A DNA stretch of 11,406 bases from assembly GCA_035651635.1 (NCBI GenBank), contig DASRFK010000272.1, forward strand, positions 1 through 11,406. The letters run 5' to 3'. This DNA is from JANXQE01 sp035651635. Lineage in GTDB: Bacteria; Verrucomicrobiota; Verrucomicrobiia; Limisphaerales; UBA8199. Made by a program: the position numbers and the translations under genes. Positions 1 to 5,829 of the stretch are shown piece after piece. How positions within the stretch are numbered: the stretch's first letter is position 1; the number at the start of each line of letters is the position of its first letter. The notes beneath the pieces are model-generated. The model worked only from the letters and a program-made list of their open reading frames with translations, was not told the DNA's origin and made no database searches.

Positions 1-2
1 CA

Positions 3-716
3 GATTACGCCGGTCACCATGCTGACGCTCGCACCGGCTCTTTCATTTGCCTTAAGGTGACCGACACTGGTTGCGGCATGGATCGTAAAACCCTCGACCG
101 GATATTCGAACCTTTCTTTTCGACCAAGGAAGTGGGCAAAGGCACGGGTTTGGGCCTCGCTACGGTGTACGGCCTGGTGAAACAGCACCAGGGCTGGATC
201 GAAGTCTCCAGCACCGTCGAGGTGGGCACCACCTTTACCATTTATTTCCCCGCCACGGCCGCCCAGCACGAGGCGGTTGATGCCAGCCCCCAAACCCCCG
301 TGCCGGTCCGCGGCGGCAGCGAAACCATCATGGTGGTCGAAGACGAGCCGGTCCTGCGCGAGATGGTCTGTGAGATTTTAAAGCAATACGATTACCAGGT
401 TATCGAAGCCGGTTCGGGCGTCGAGGCCCTGCGAGTTTGGGATGAATTTGACGGACGCGTGGATTTATTATTGACTGATATGGTCATGCCCGAAGGGATG
501 ACTGGACGCGAGCTGGCCACGCAGCTCAAGAAGCGCAAACCCGAGCTCAAGGTAATTTACAGCAGCGGTTACAGTCCTGATTCAAACGGAAGAGATTTGA
601 GCCAGAACGACACTGTGTTCCTGGCAAAACCTTATCTGCCGCCCCAACTGGCACGCACTGTGCGCCAAAGCCTCGATTCAATCGCGCGACGCAGCACGGA
701 CCCCATCCCCGTCTGA
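3..716 (+). CDS. Hybrid sensor histidine kinase / response regulator, C-terminal part (5' truncated by window edge)
   Basis: The open frame runs in from the left edge, so the true start, sensor domain and phosphorylated-histidine (DHp) domain lie outside; 237 residues are visible. The first part is the end of a HATPase_c ATP-binding domain: G1 box DTGCGM at visible residues 21-26, F box FEPFFSTK at 35-42, and G2 box GKGTGLGLA at 46-54. After a short linker comes a receiver (REC) domain from about residue 106. It has the acidic pocket E113/D114, the phospho-acceptor aspartate D159 in LLLTDMVMP, the switch serines at 187-188 in YSSGY, and the conserved lysine K209 in AKPY. All key residues are present, so both modules look functional. 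In this family a signal drives autophosphorylation and the phosphate passes to the attached receiver or onward. An internal GTG at 57 could be mistaken for a start, but it lies inside the kinase fold. The signal and output are unknown. Confidence 0.95.
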   Translation, partial: DYAGHHADARTGSFICLKVTDTGCGMDRKTLDRIFEPFFSTKEVGKGTGLGLATVYGLVKQHQGWIEVSSTVEVGTTFTIYFPATAAQHEAVDASPQTPVPVRGGSETIMVVEDEPVLREMVCEILKQYDYQVIEAGSGVEALRVWDEFDGRVDLLLTDMVMPEGMTGRELATQLKKRKPELKVIYSSGYSPDSNGRDLSQNDTVFLAKPYLPPQLARTVRQSLDSIARRSTDPIPV

Positions 717-726
717 GCCTTGCGTT

Positions 727-919
727 CCGCCTGAATTAGCGGGGTAACTCTTTCCGGTATCTGCGGTTGCCCCGAATCTGTGGGGGAATTCTTCTTCCCT
801 ATCTGTGGTCGCCCCGAATCTGCGGGGTGAATTCTTCTTCCGTATCTGTGGTCGCCCCGAATCTGCGGGGTAGACTCTTTCTTCCATATCTGTGGTCGCC
901 CTGAATCTGTGGGGGTTCC
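727..919. repeat. Tandem array of ~43-bp hairpin-containing units
   Basis: Units lie at 727-769 (divergent), 770-811, 812-854, 855-898 and a partial one at 899-919, with lengths 43, 42, 43 and 44. Each carries a block like CCCCGAATCTGCGGGG, a 4-5 bp stem with a short loop, followed by a pyrimidine-rich TTCTTCC stretch and TATCTGTGGTCG. The best copies (812-827 and 855-870) have perfect CCCCG/CGGGG arms. Unit length drifts and is not a fixed multiple of three, so the array is not a coding repeat. It fills nearly all the space between the ends of two convergent genes, so a transcription-stopping or mRNA-end-protecting role is plausible but inferred. Confidence 0.85.
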
Positions 920-927
920 CCGGCTAG

Positions 928-2595
928 CTACTTCTTGGCTGTGTTATGCGGCTCGGGATTGATGGCCGCCCGATACCTTTCCGCATCGGCCTTCTTTCCG
1001 AGTTTCTCAGCCAGGGGCAAAAGGTACTTATAGATCTGAAGTTTGTCAGGGTAATCCGGGTCGTCATGCAGCAGGGCCAAGTAGGTCTCATAGGCTTGAG
1101 CCGGCTCATCTGCGATGATGAGCTTCTCCGCCAGGTCCAGTTGCAAACGCACACGCTGCTGCGGCGTCGGGTCGAGCTTCAAAGCCTCCTGGTAGGCGTG
1201 CGCGGCCGACGCCGGTTTTCCCTGGGCGGCGTACAAATCTCCAAGTTTCTCCGTGAGAACCGCGCTGTTCTTTGTGTTCTCAAATTGTTCGAGCACCGCG
1301 ACTCCTTCAGCAATGGGTTTTCCCGCTGCCAGGTTCACGTTCAACAGACGCAGATAGTACCATTCCAGCAGCTTGCTATTGCGCCGCAGCAGTTCGTCTT
1401 TAAGCGCGTCGGGGTTTTTCCCGAAAGGCCGGTACAGTGGGTCGCCGACAACGGTGGTCTGCCAGGAGAGAGCGGCCTGGCAGGCATAGGCTGCCTCCCC
1501 GAAACTCATTCCGCTGTAAACGAAGCGCGCGGTGAAAATCGTCATGTCCGGCGTGCCGGCCAGGTAAGGTTCCTCGACACAGCCCATGGTCGCGGTGGCG
1601 CCTTTTGCCAGCAGCGGTCCGACCCACGCCTGCGTGGTGCTGCGGAAGGGGTGAGCGCTGTACGAATGCAGATGATACGCAAAAGCGCCGGGCATGAATT
1701 CAACCACCGGTTGTGCGAATGGGCCCGAAGCGTTGGCGTCGTACCACCCAATGTACATGGCAATCTGGCTCATGGGAAACCCGGGCGGAAAGGTGCCGGG
1801 GTTTTCATCCACCACGGTTTCAAACCCCAAATGCCGGCAGACCTCCGAGGCGTTTCGAATCCACTCGTCACCCGTTTTGTACGCCGGATCGGTTATGTTT
1901 CGCAGGTCAAAGTACATGCGTCCCCAAAGCCCGTCCGTTTCGCCCTGCAGCGCCTTGTCCACCAACCCATGCGCGATGGCCGCCGTCGGTCCGTCCAGCC
2001 GGGTCACGAGCAGGATACCGCTGGTCGGGTGCAGCACCGCTTCGTTGGTTGTTCCGTACATCGGATTGCGGACCGGTCCATTGAGCGGCACTTTCTCGTT
2101 AATCAGCGGCAGCAGCGAAAGTTCGCTGTCCACGGCCGCTTCGTTGCGCCGCATCTCCGGACGCAGCTTGTCGGAACCCTCCTCCGGGTAATTCGGATCA
2201 GCCGTGATCCGGACGGGTACGCCGTAGCAAAGCGCCGCGTAGCGAATCTTCGATCCATCGATTTTCCAAACCAATTTTTCCGGTTGGTGATTTGTCGCGG
2301 GGATCAACTGCGTTTCAAAATGCCACAGCTTATTTGTCCGGATAGCGTTGGCCAGCGGCAGTTGCAGCAGGATTTCATATTCTCGCCGCGTCATGTCTTC
2401 GCCGGTGGGCAGATCGAATCCAAAAACCTGGTTCGTCGGGACCTGGCGTTTTGCGGCGTAGTACTGGGCAATTTCCTTGGATTCGGGCACACGCGTGTTG
2501 TAAACCACGACGACTTCGTCGCCCTGATTGGCGCCAAAGCTCGGCAGCACCGCCAAAAGCAAAAGCCCTCCGCAAGCAGACATTAAAAACTTCAT
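928..2595 (-). CDS. Exported TIGR03790 family protein with C-terminal TPR-like repeats
   Basis: A 555-residue protein. The N-terminus (residues 1 to about 21) is a signal peptide with a Leu-rich core ending in SFG, so it is probably exported to the periplasm or envelope. C8 is too early and lacks a hydrophobic stretch before it, so it is not a lipobox. The body resembles TIGR03790: an early VVVVYNTRVPESKEIAQYY block, a YGVP motif near 120, and the late block SFGEAAYACQAALSWQTTVVGDPLYRPF-type region (about 365-393). The family has no established function. Residues about 443-540 contain two or three TPR-like helical repeats (for example YAAQGKPASAAHAYQEALKL), suggesting a protein-interaction tail. 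The ATG at 2595 was chosen because the signal peptide starts there; M5 is an in-frame alternative, and neither has a strong ribosome binding site. The gene begins 11 bp after the stop of the upstream hydrolase gene, so the two are probably co-transcribed and perhaps translationally coupled. Confidence 0.88.
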   Translation of the reverse strand: MKFLMSACGGLLLLAVLPSFGANQGDEVVVVYNTRVPESKEIAQYYAAKRQVPTNQVFGFDLPTGEDMTRREYEILLQLPLANAIRTNKLWHFETQLIPATNHQPEKLVWKIDGSKIRYAALCYGVPVRITADPNYPEEGSDKLRPEMRRNEAAVDSELSLLPLINEKVPLNGPVRNPMYGTTNEAVLHPTSGILLVTRLDGPTAAIAHGLVDKALQGETDGLWGRMYFDLRNITDPAYKTGDEWIRNASEVCRHLGFETVVDENPGTFPPGFPMSQIAMYIGWYDANASGPFAQPVVEFMPGAFAYHLHSYSAHPFRSTTQAWVGPLLAKGATATMGCVEEPYLAGTPDMTIFTARFVYSGMSFGEAAYACQAALSWQTTVVGDPLYRPFGKNPDALKDELLRRNSKLLEWYYLRLLNVNLAAGKPIAEGVAVLEQFENTKNSAVLTEKLGDLYAAQGKPASAAHAYQEALKLDPTPQQRVRLQLDLAEKLIIADEPAQAYETYLALLHDDPDYPDKLQIYKYLLPLAEKLGKKADAERYRAAINPEPHNTAKK

Positions 2596-2606
2596 TCGGA
2601 ACTAAA

Positions 2607-3449
2607 CTAATCATTAACCGCGGCCGGCTGCCCCGGTCCAACGGCCGCTGTGGCACTCGCCTCGTCCGTGATCCGGACCTTCAAGCCATCGTAGGCCAAT
2701 CGAACGCCCGGCGGCAGCTCGGCCTGGGCGTTGTCATGATCGTAATCATGGGTGAGGTGCGTAAAGTAGGTGTGCTCCGCGCCGATCCGGCGCGCAGCCG
2801 TCAAGGCTTCATCCAGGCACATGTGAGTGGGGTGCGGATCGCGCCGCAATGCGTCGAGCACGACCGTTTGAACTCCTCGCACTTGCTCGATTACCGGCGG
2901 CGGGACTTCTTTGCAATCACTCAGATAGGCCAGGCGCTTTTGCCTGTTCTGTTTGAAGAGGTAACCCAGCGTCTCGATGCGTCCATGAGGCAAGGGCAGC
3001 GGTACCAGTTCCAGGTCGCCGATTTGAAAAGGGCCATCGATGATCCGCGGTTCGGGAATGAAATAGCCTTTGGGCCATGGCCCATCGTGAAAAGCGTAGG
3101 CAAAGACCCTGCGCAGATCCCTCATCGTTTGTTCGTTGGCATAAACCGGCAGGGCGGTGCCGCCGCGCACGTCGCAAACCCGGCGGCAATCATCCAGCCC
3201 CATGATATGATCGGCATGCGAATGAGTAAAAACCACGGCGTCCAGGTAGCCGAGCTGTTCCCGTAACATCTGGATGCGGAATTCCGGCGTCGTATCGATC
3301 ACCAATTTTGCCCCGCTCGACTCGACATAGATCGAAGGCCGCGTCCGGTGGTTCTTAGGATTGGCCAGGAACTCCGGTGGGTACTGCTTGCCGATAATCG
3401 GCACGCCCTGGGATGTCCCGGAGCCCAGGAAAATAAAGAAAAACGACAT
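2607..3449 (-). CDS. MBL-fold metallo-hydrolase, PhnP-like (COG1235 type)
   Basis: A 280-residue cytoplasmic protein of usual length for PhnP-type phosphodiesterases. The N-terminal LGSGTSQGVP is the family opening. The metal-binding motif THSHADH is at 75-81 (H76, H78, D80, H81). Further likely ligands are H155 in LPLPHG, D178 in YLSDCKEVP and H231 in YFTHLTHDYDH. Relatives cleave phosphodiester bonds (PhnP acts on cyclic phosphates made during phosphonate breakdown), but no other phn gene is visible, so the substrate is unknown. The Cys-rich structural zinc insert found after the GVP motif in many relatives is absent here; that stretch (about 20-33) has no cysteine. The last 20 residues are Ala-rich and probably unstructured. 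The start at 3449 puts the LGSGTS strand at the very N-terminus as in relatives. It has no good Shine-Dalgarno but lies just downstream of a promoter-like pair. It is the first gene of a two-gene unit. Confidence 0.92.
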   Translation of the reverse strand: MSFFFIFLGSGTSQGVPIIGKQYPPEFLANPKNHRTRPSIYVESSGAKLVIDTTPEFRIQMLREQLGYLDAVVFTHSHADHIMGLDDCRRVCDVRGGTALPVYANEQTMRDLRRVFAYAFHDGPWPKGYFIPEPRIIDGPFQIGDLELVPLPLPHGRIETLGYLFKQNRQKRLAYLSDCKEVPPPVIEQVRGVQTVVLDALRRDPHPTHMCLDEALTAARRIGAEHTYFTHLTHDYDHDNAQAELPPGVRLAYDGLKVRITDEASATAAVGPGQPAAVND

Positions 3450-3460
3450 TTGCTACACTG

Positions 3461-3489
3461 ACTCTAGCAAGGTCGCGGCTCAGCGGCAA
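3461..3489 (-). promoter_or_regulatory. Candidate sigma-70-type promoter for the hydrolase gene
   Basis: Read on the minus strand: TTGCCG (3489-3484), a 17-nt spacer, then TAGAGT (3466-3461). Each hexamer matches the consensus at 4 of 6 positions and the spacing is ideal. Only 11 nt separate the -10 box from the ATG at 3449, so a normal start point would give a 5' leader of about 3-6 nt. That fits the lack of a ribosome binding site. This is inferred from sequence alone. Confidence 0.45.
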
Positions 3490-3552
3490 GGAATGCCCCT
3501 TTCCGGGTGCGATTAGAAGTGTCGGTCTTGGCTGGAACCGAAAAGAGCGGCA

Positions 3553-3633
3553 GAGGGCTGCCGCAGTCCAAAACGCAAGCGCGACACGGGCGCGGGCCTC
3601 GAGAACCGAAGGTTTTGGAGTGCGGCAGCCCTC
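3553..3633. repeat. Inverted repeat A, 22-bp arms with GTTTTGGAGT core
   Basis: The left arm is 3553-3574 and the right arm 3612-3633; they match as reverse complements at 21 of 22 positions, separated by a GC-rich 37-nt middle. The right arm reads GTTTTGGAGTGCGGC then AGCCCTC. The arms share the GTTTTGGAGT core with the repeats at 11109-11203, so both belong to one family of REP-like palindromic elements. There is no transposase or coding frame inside. It sits upstream of the hydrolase promoter. There is no T-run next to it, so it is not a standard intrinsic terminator. Confidence 0.85.
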
Positions 3634-3784
3634 CCCATGAACCTTAAAATTGGTTCGTTGATTACTAAGCACTTGCATGTTTTCGAGGTTCAGGGGTTCA
3701 ATGCGCGAATTCTTCGGGGAATTCTCTGCCGCTTTTTTGCCGTTCAACACAGAATGACCGACAAATTTAATCACACTCCCCTTT

Positions 3785-3900
3785 TCCCTTGGATTGCCCC
3801 AACGGGGCAATCGAGCATATCAGGGCTGAGACCGCCACGGCCGATGCCCTGGGTATGCCACATTTACAATTCATCGCGCCCTGAAGCGGCGCCACAAGGA
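3785..3900. repeat. Hairpin-rich repeat module (candidate degenerate dispersed element)
   Basis: It starts with a perfect hairpin at 3792-3812 (9-bp arms GATTGCCCC/GGGGCAATC, loop AAC). The middle contains GGCCGATGCCCTGGGTA (about 3839-3855), and the module ends with a 5-bp hairpin at 3876-3892 (GCGCC/GGCGC around CTGAAGC). This order (CCCC-AAC-GGGG hairpin, CCCTGGGTA centre, GCGCCCTGAAG end) resembles, from memory, dispersed modules common in Planctomycetes and Verrucomicrobia genomes, often mis-called as small proteins when read on the other strand. The hairpins are seen directly; the family link is recollection and needs a genome-wide search. Confidence 0.55.
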
Positions 3901-3958
3901 CTGTAATATGCCTGGCCAAATTGCCACGAATTTTGGTCCGACTCCCCTGGAATTTTGG

Positions 3959-3981
3959 AAAAAATCGCGAGCAATTTCGAT
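3959..3981 (-). terminator. Weak candidate terminator after the pseudopilin unit
   Basis: On the minus strand, 28 nt after the stop of the last pseudopilin gene, ATCG (3981-3978) can pair with CGAT (3967-3964), directly followed by six T. The stem is only 4 bp (5 with a G-U pair) and the loop is long, so efficiency would be poor. It is listed because the T-run and position fit the expected end of the three-gene transcript. Confidence 0.25.
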
Positions 3982-4008
3982 CGTGCCCGGCGACTGATCC
4001 GTGGAATA

Positions 4009-4875
4009 TCAGGGCGTAGAGGGAGTACCAACCGCGTGCTGCTGGAGCCAAAGCACATCGAAGTCGCCCGGCAAGTTCTGATTCAATGGCATTAATTGCC
4101 CGGGCTGCAGAATGGGGTTGGTGCGCGGGTCATTCCACCGATGCGTTTCCACATGACCATCGGCAAAGGAAAGGCTGCCGCTGCCACTATGGTAAGCCCC
4201 CGGGTAATCGATAAGCTGCCAGCGCGTGTCGGCGTCGGTCCAAAACAGCCCGTCGTTGATGCTGTCAGCCCGTTCGTCCAGGATGACAAACATATCCTTC
4301 GGCGATTTGATTTGGGAGAGTTTGGTCAGCACTGAATAGATCGAGCCCGACTGGCCACTCCAGGTTCTGGAATTCACCCCCGAGTAGTTATTGAGAGAAA
4401 CACTGCGAGCGCGGGGTATAAATGTTGCGCCTGTCCGAACCTGAGATCGATCGGCCGGGCACTTAAACAACGCCGGGGCCTCCACATAAGGCCCCAGAAA
4501 CGCACCAAAGGGATACTGCAAATGGTTCACGAGCATGGCAAGGTTGGTGTTTGCCGAGGAGCTTGAAAAATCAAGCCATCCACTGACCCATGCCGGGTCG
4601 CCAGACGACAGACCGGCTTGGAGACCATCGAGGTTATAAACCAGCGTTCCGCGATTATCGTCGGCGTACATCCTCCAACCGGCCACTAATTGGCGAAGGC
4701 TGTTTCGGCACTGGACGGCGGCGACGCCACCGCGCGTGCCCGCCAAGGAGGTGACCATCACCGAGGCCAACAGACCCAGGACCGCGACGACCGCAAGAAG
4801 TTCCACCGCGGTAAATCCGTTGCGCGGGTCACGACTTTGAAGGCGCAACGATAGGTAAAACGGTTTTGCTTTCAT
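4009..4875 (-). CDS. Pseudopilin with prepilin N-terminus and H-X9-DG motif (paralog 1)
   Basis: A 288-residue protein. Residues 1-20 are a basic leader ending in a prepilin peptidase site (RNG|FTAVE): cleavage is expected after G20, with E25 as the conserved Glu at mature position 5. A hydrophobic helix follows (about 21-42), which would anchor the protein in the inner membrane before assembly into a pilus or type II secretion pseudopilus. The C-terminal part has the prepilin-associated H-X9-DG motif (H229 to D239-G240). Cys56 and Cys139 (in FKCPADRS) may form a disulfide. An upstream TTG at 4911 keeps the frame open, but the ATG at 4875 is preferred because its MKAKPF start matches the paralog's MKGKPF and gives a normal leader length. 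It is the last gene of the three-gene unit, 87 bp after the paralog. Exact cargo or partner is unknown. Confidence 0.92.
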   Translation of the reverse strand: MKAKPFYLSLRLQSRDPRNGFTAVELLAVVAVLGLLASVMVTSLAGTRGGVAAVQCRNSLRQLVAGWRMYADDNRGTLVYNLDGLQAGLSSGDPAWVSGWLDFSSSSANTNLAMLVNHLQYPFGAFLGPYVEAPALFKCPADRSQVRTGATFIPRARSVSLNNYSGVNSRTWSGQSGSIYSVLTKLSQIKSPKDMFVILDERADSINDGLFWTDADTRWQLIDYPGAYHSGSGSLSFADGHVETHRWNDPRTNPILQPGQLMPLNQNLPGDFDVLWLQQHAVGTPSTP

Positions 4876-4962
4876 AGATTGTGGCGAAGCTATGTATGCG
4901 AATGGCCCCAAGCGTTCTGCTGATCAGGTTAAAAGGTGGGATATCATTTCGTGAGTTCAGGG

Positions 4963-5814
4963 TTATGGGGGTTGGCCGACGGCGTGCTGTTGGAGCCAGA
5001 GGATGTCCAGGTCGCCTGGCAAGTTCTGATTAAATGGCAGGGGTAGGCTAGGAACCATGATCGGATTAGTTCGGGGATCATTCCACCGATGCATTTCGAC
5101 ATGCCCATCGGCGAAGCAGAAGCTGCCACTGCCGTTGTGGTAAGCCCCGGGAAAATCAACGATTTGCCAAGAGGTAGAGGGGTCAGACATGAATGTTCCG
5201 TCGTTGATACTATCGGGCCGTTCGTCAAGAATGATGAATAGAGCCGAGGGGAATGTGATTTGCGATGCGTTTGTGTAGCCCACAAGCGGGCCGCGCCAGA
5301 TTACAGAATGGAGGCCCAACGAATTATTCATCGAGACACTCCGAACGCGGGCGAAGCGCTTTCCGGCTATGACGACCTCGGAGCGGTCAGCCGGACACTT
5401 AAACAGCGCTGGATCTCTCACGTAAGGGCCAAGATAAGCCCCGAAGGGGAAGCTCTTATGGTCCACCAGCATTGCGGTGTTGGTATTGTGGGACGAGCTC
5501 GAAAAATCGAGGTAGCCAACCACCCATGCCTCGTTTCCGGCCGACAGCCCGGAACCGTTTCCTTCAACATTATAGACCAGCTTCCCCCGGTTATCAGCGG
5601 TGTACATGCTCCAGCCCGTCACCAATTGCCGAAGGTTATTCCGGCACTGGACTGCGACGACCCCACCCCGCGTCCCCGCGAAGGACCTGACCATCAGCGA
5701 GGCTAACAGACCCACAACCGTGATGATGGCAAGGAGTTCTATGGCGGTGAATCCGTGGCGAAATCCAGGGCAAAACCGGCGAGCGCAGACAGGTAAAAAC
5801 GGCTTTCCTTTCAT
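4963..5814 (-). CDS. Pseudopilin with prepilin N-terminus and H-X9-DG motif (paralog 2)
   Basis: A 283-residue protein, clearly a duplicate of its downstream neighbour; hand alignment of the N-terminal half gives roughly 70% identity without gaps. The prepilin site is FRHG|FTAIE, with expected cleavage after G21 and E26 as Glu+5, followed by a hydrophobic helix to about residue 43. Cys57 and Cys140 (FKCPADRS) match the paralog. The H-X9-DG motif is H226 to D236-G237, and the tail DLDILWLQQHAVG is nearly identical to the paralog's. The leader carries two extra cysteines (C10, C15) that would be removed with it. The ATG at 5814 is chosen over the TTG at 5826 by comparison with the paralog. It starts 15 bp after the stop of the propeller gene, so co-transcription is likely. 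As a major or minor pseudopilin it would act in the inner membrane and periplasm of a type II or type IV-like export machine. Confidence 0.92.
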   Translation of the reverse strand: MKGKPFLPVCARRFCPGFRHGFTAIELLAIITVVGLLASLMVRSFAGTRGGVVAVQCRNNLRQLVTGWSMYTADNRGKLVYNVEGNGSGLSAGNEAWVVGYLDFSSSSHNTNTAMLVDHKSFPFGAYLGPYVRDPALFKCPADRSEVVIAGKRFARVRSVSMNNSLGLHSVIWRGPLVGYTNASQITFPSALFIILDERPDSINDGTFMSDPSTSWQIVDFPGAYHNGSGSFCFADGHVEMHRWNDPRTNPIMVPSLPLPFNQNLPGDLDILWLQQHAVGQPP

Positions 5815-5829
5815 ACCAATCAGCAAAAC

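Larger units (their letters stand above)
3450..4008. other. Non-coding stretch between the hydrolase gene and the pseudopilin unit
   Basis: About 560 bp without a convincing gene. From right to left it holds: the space after the last pseudopilin; two copies of GAATTTTGG (3928-3936, 3950-3958); the hairpin module 3785-3900; a short palindromic stretch with two GAATTC sites (3707-3724) followed by a T6 run on the + strand; inverted repeat A (3553-3633); and the hydrolase promoter. Small open frames here (3637-3906 +, 3767-4051 -) run across the repeats and have no recognisable protein features. Confidence 0.7.

Noticed and set aside
678..887. A 69-codon minus-strand frame with a repeated FGATTD/ADTGK pattern
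   Set aside because: It simply translates the tandem hairpin units; unit lengths of 42-44 shift the frame, so the protein repeat is not kept in register.
727..919. CRISPR array
   Set aside because: The whole 43-bp unit is conserved, there are no unique spacers, and no cas gene is nearby.
946..2586. A 546-codon open frame on the + strand covering almost the whole TIGR03790 gene
   Set aside because: It is antisense to a well-supported gene, its Arg/Gln/Val-rich translation has no domain or signal features, and such mirror frames are common in GC-rich codon use.
2451..3266. A 271-codon + strand frame across the hydrolase and TIGR03790 genes
   Set aside because: It overlaps two real genes on the opposite strand and has no recognisable domain.
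3792..3812. Perfect 9-bp hairpin as an intrinsic terminator
   Set aside because: No T-run follows it on either strand; it fits better as part of the repeat module.
3637..3906. Small + strand frame in the 3450-4008 gap
   Set aside because: It runs through the hairpin module, has no ribosome binding site and no protein features.
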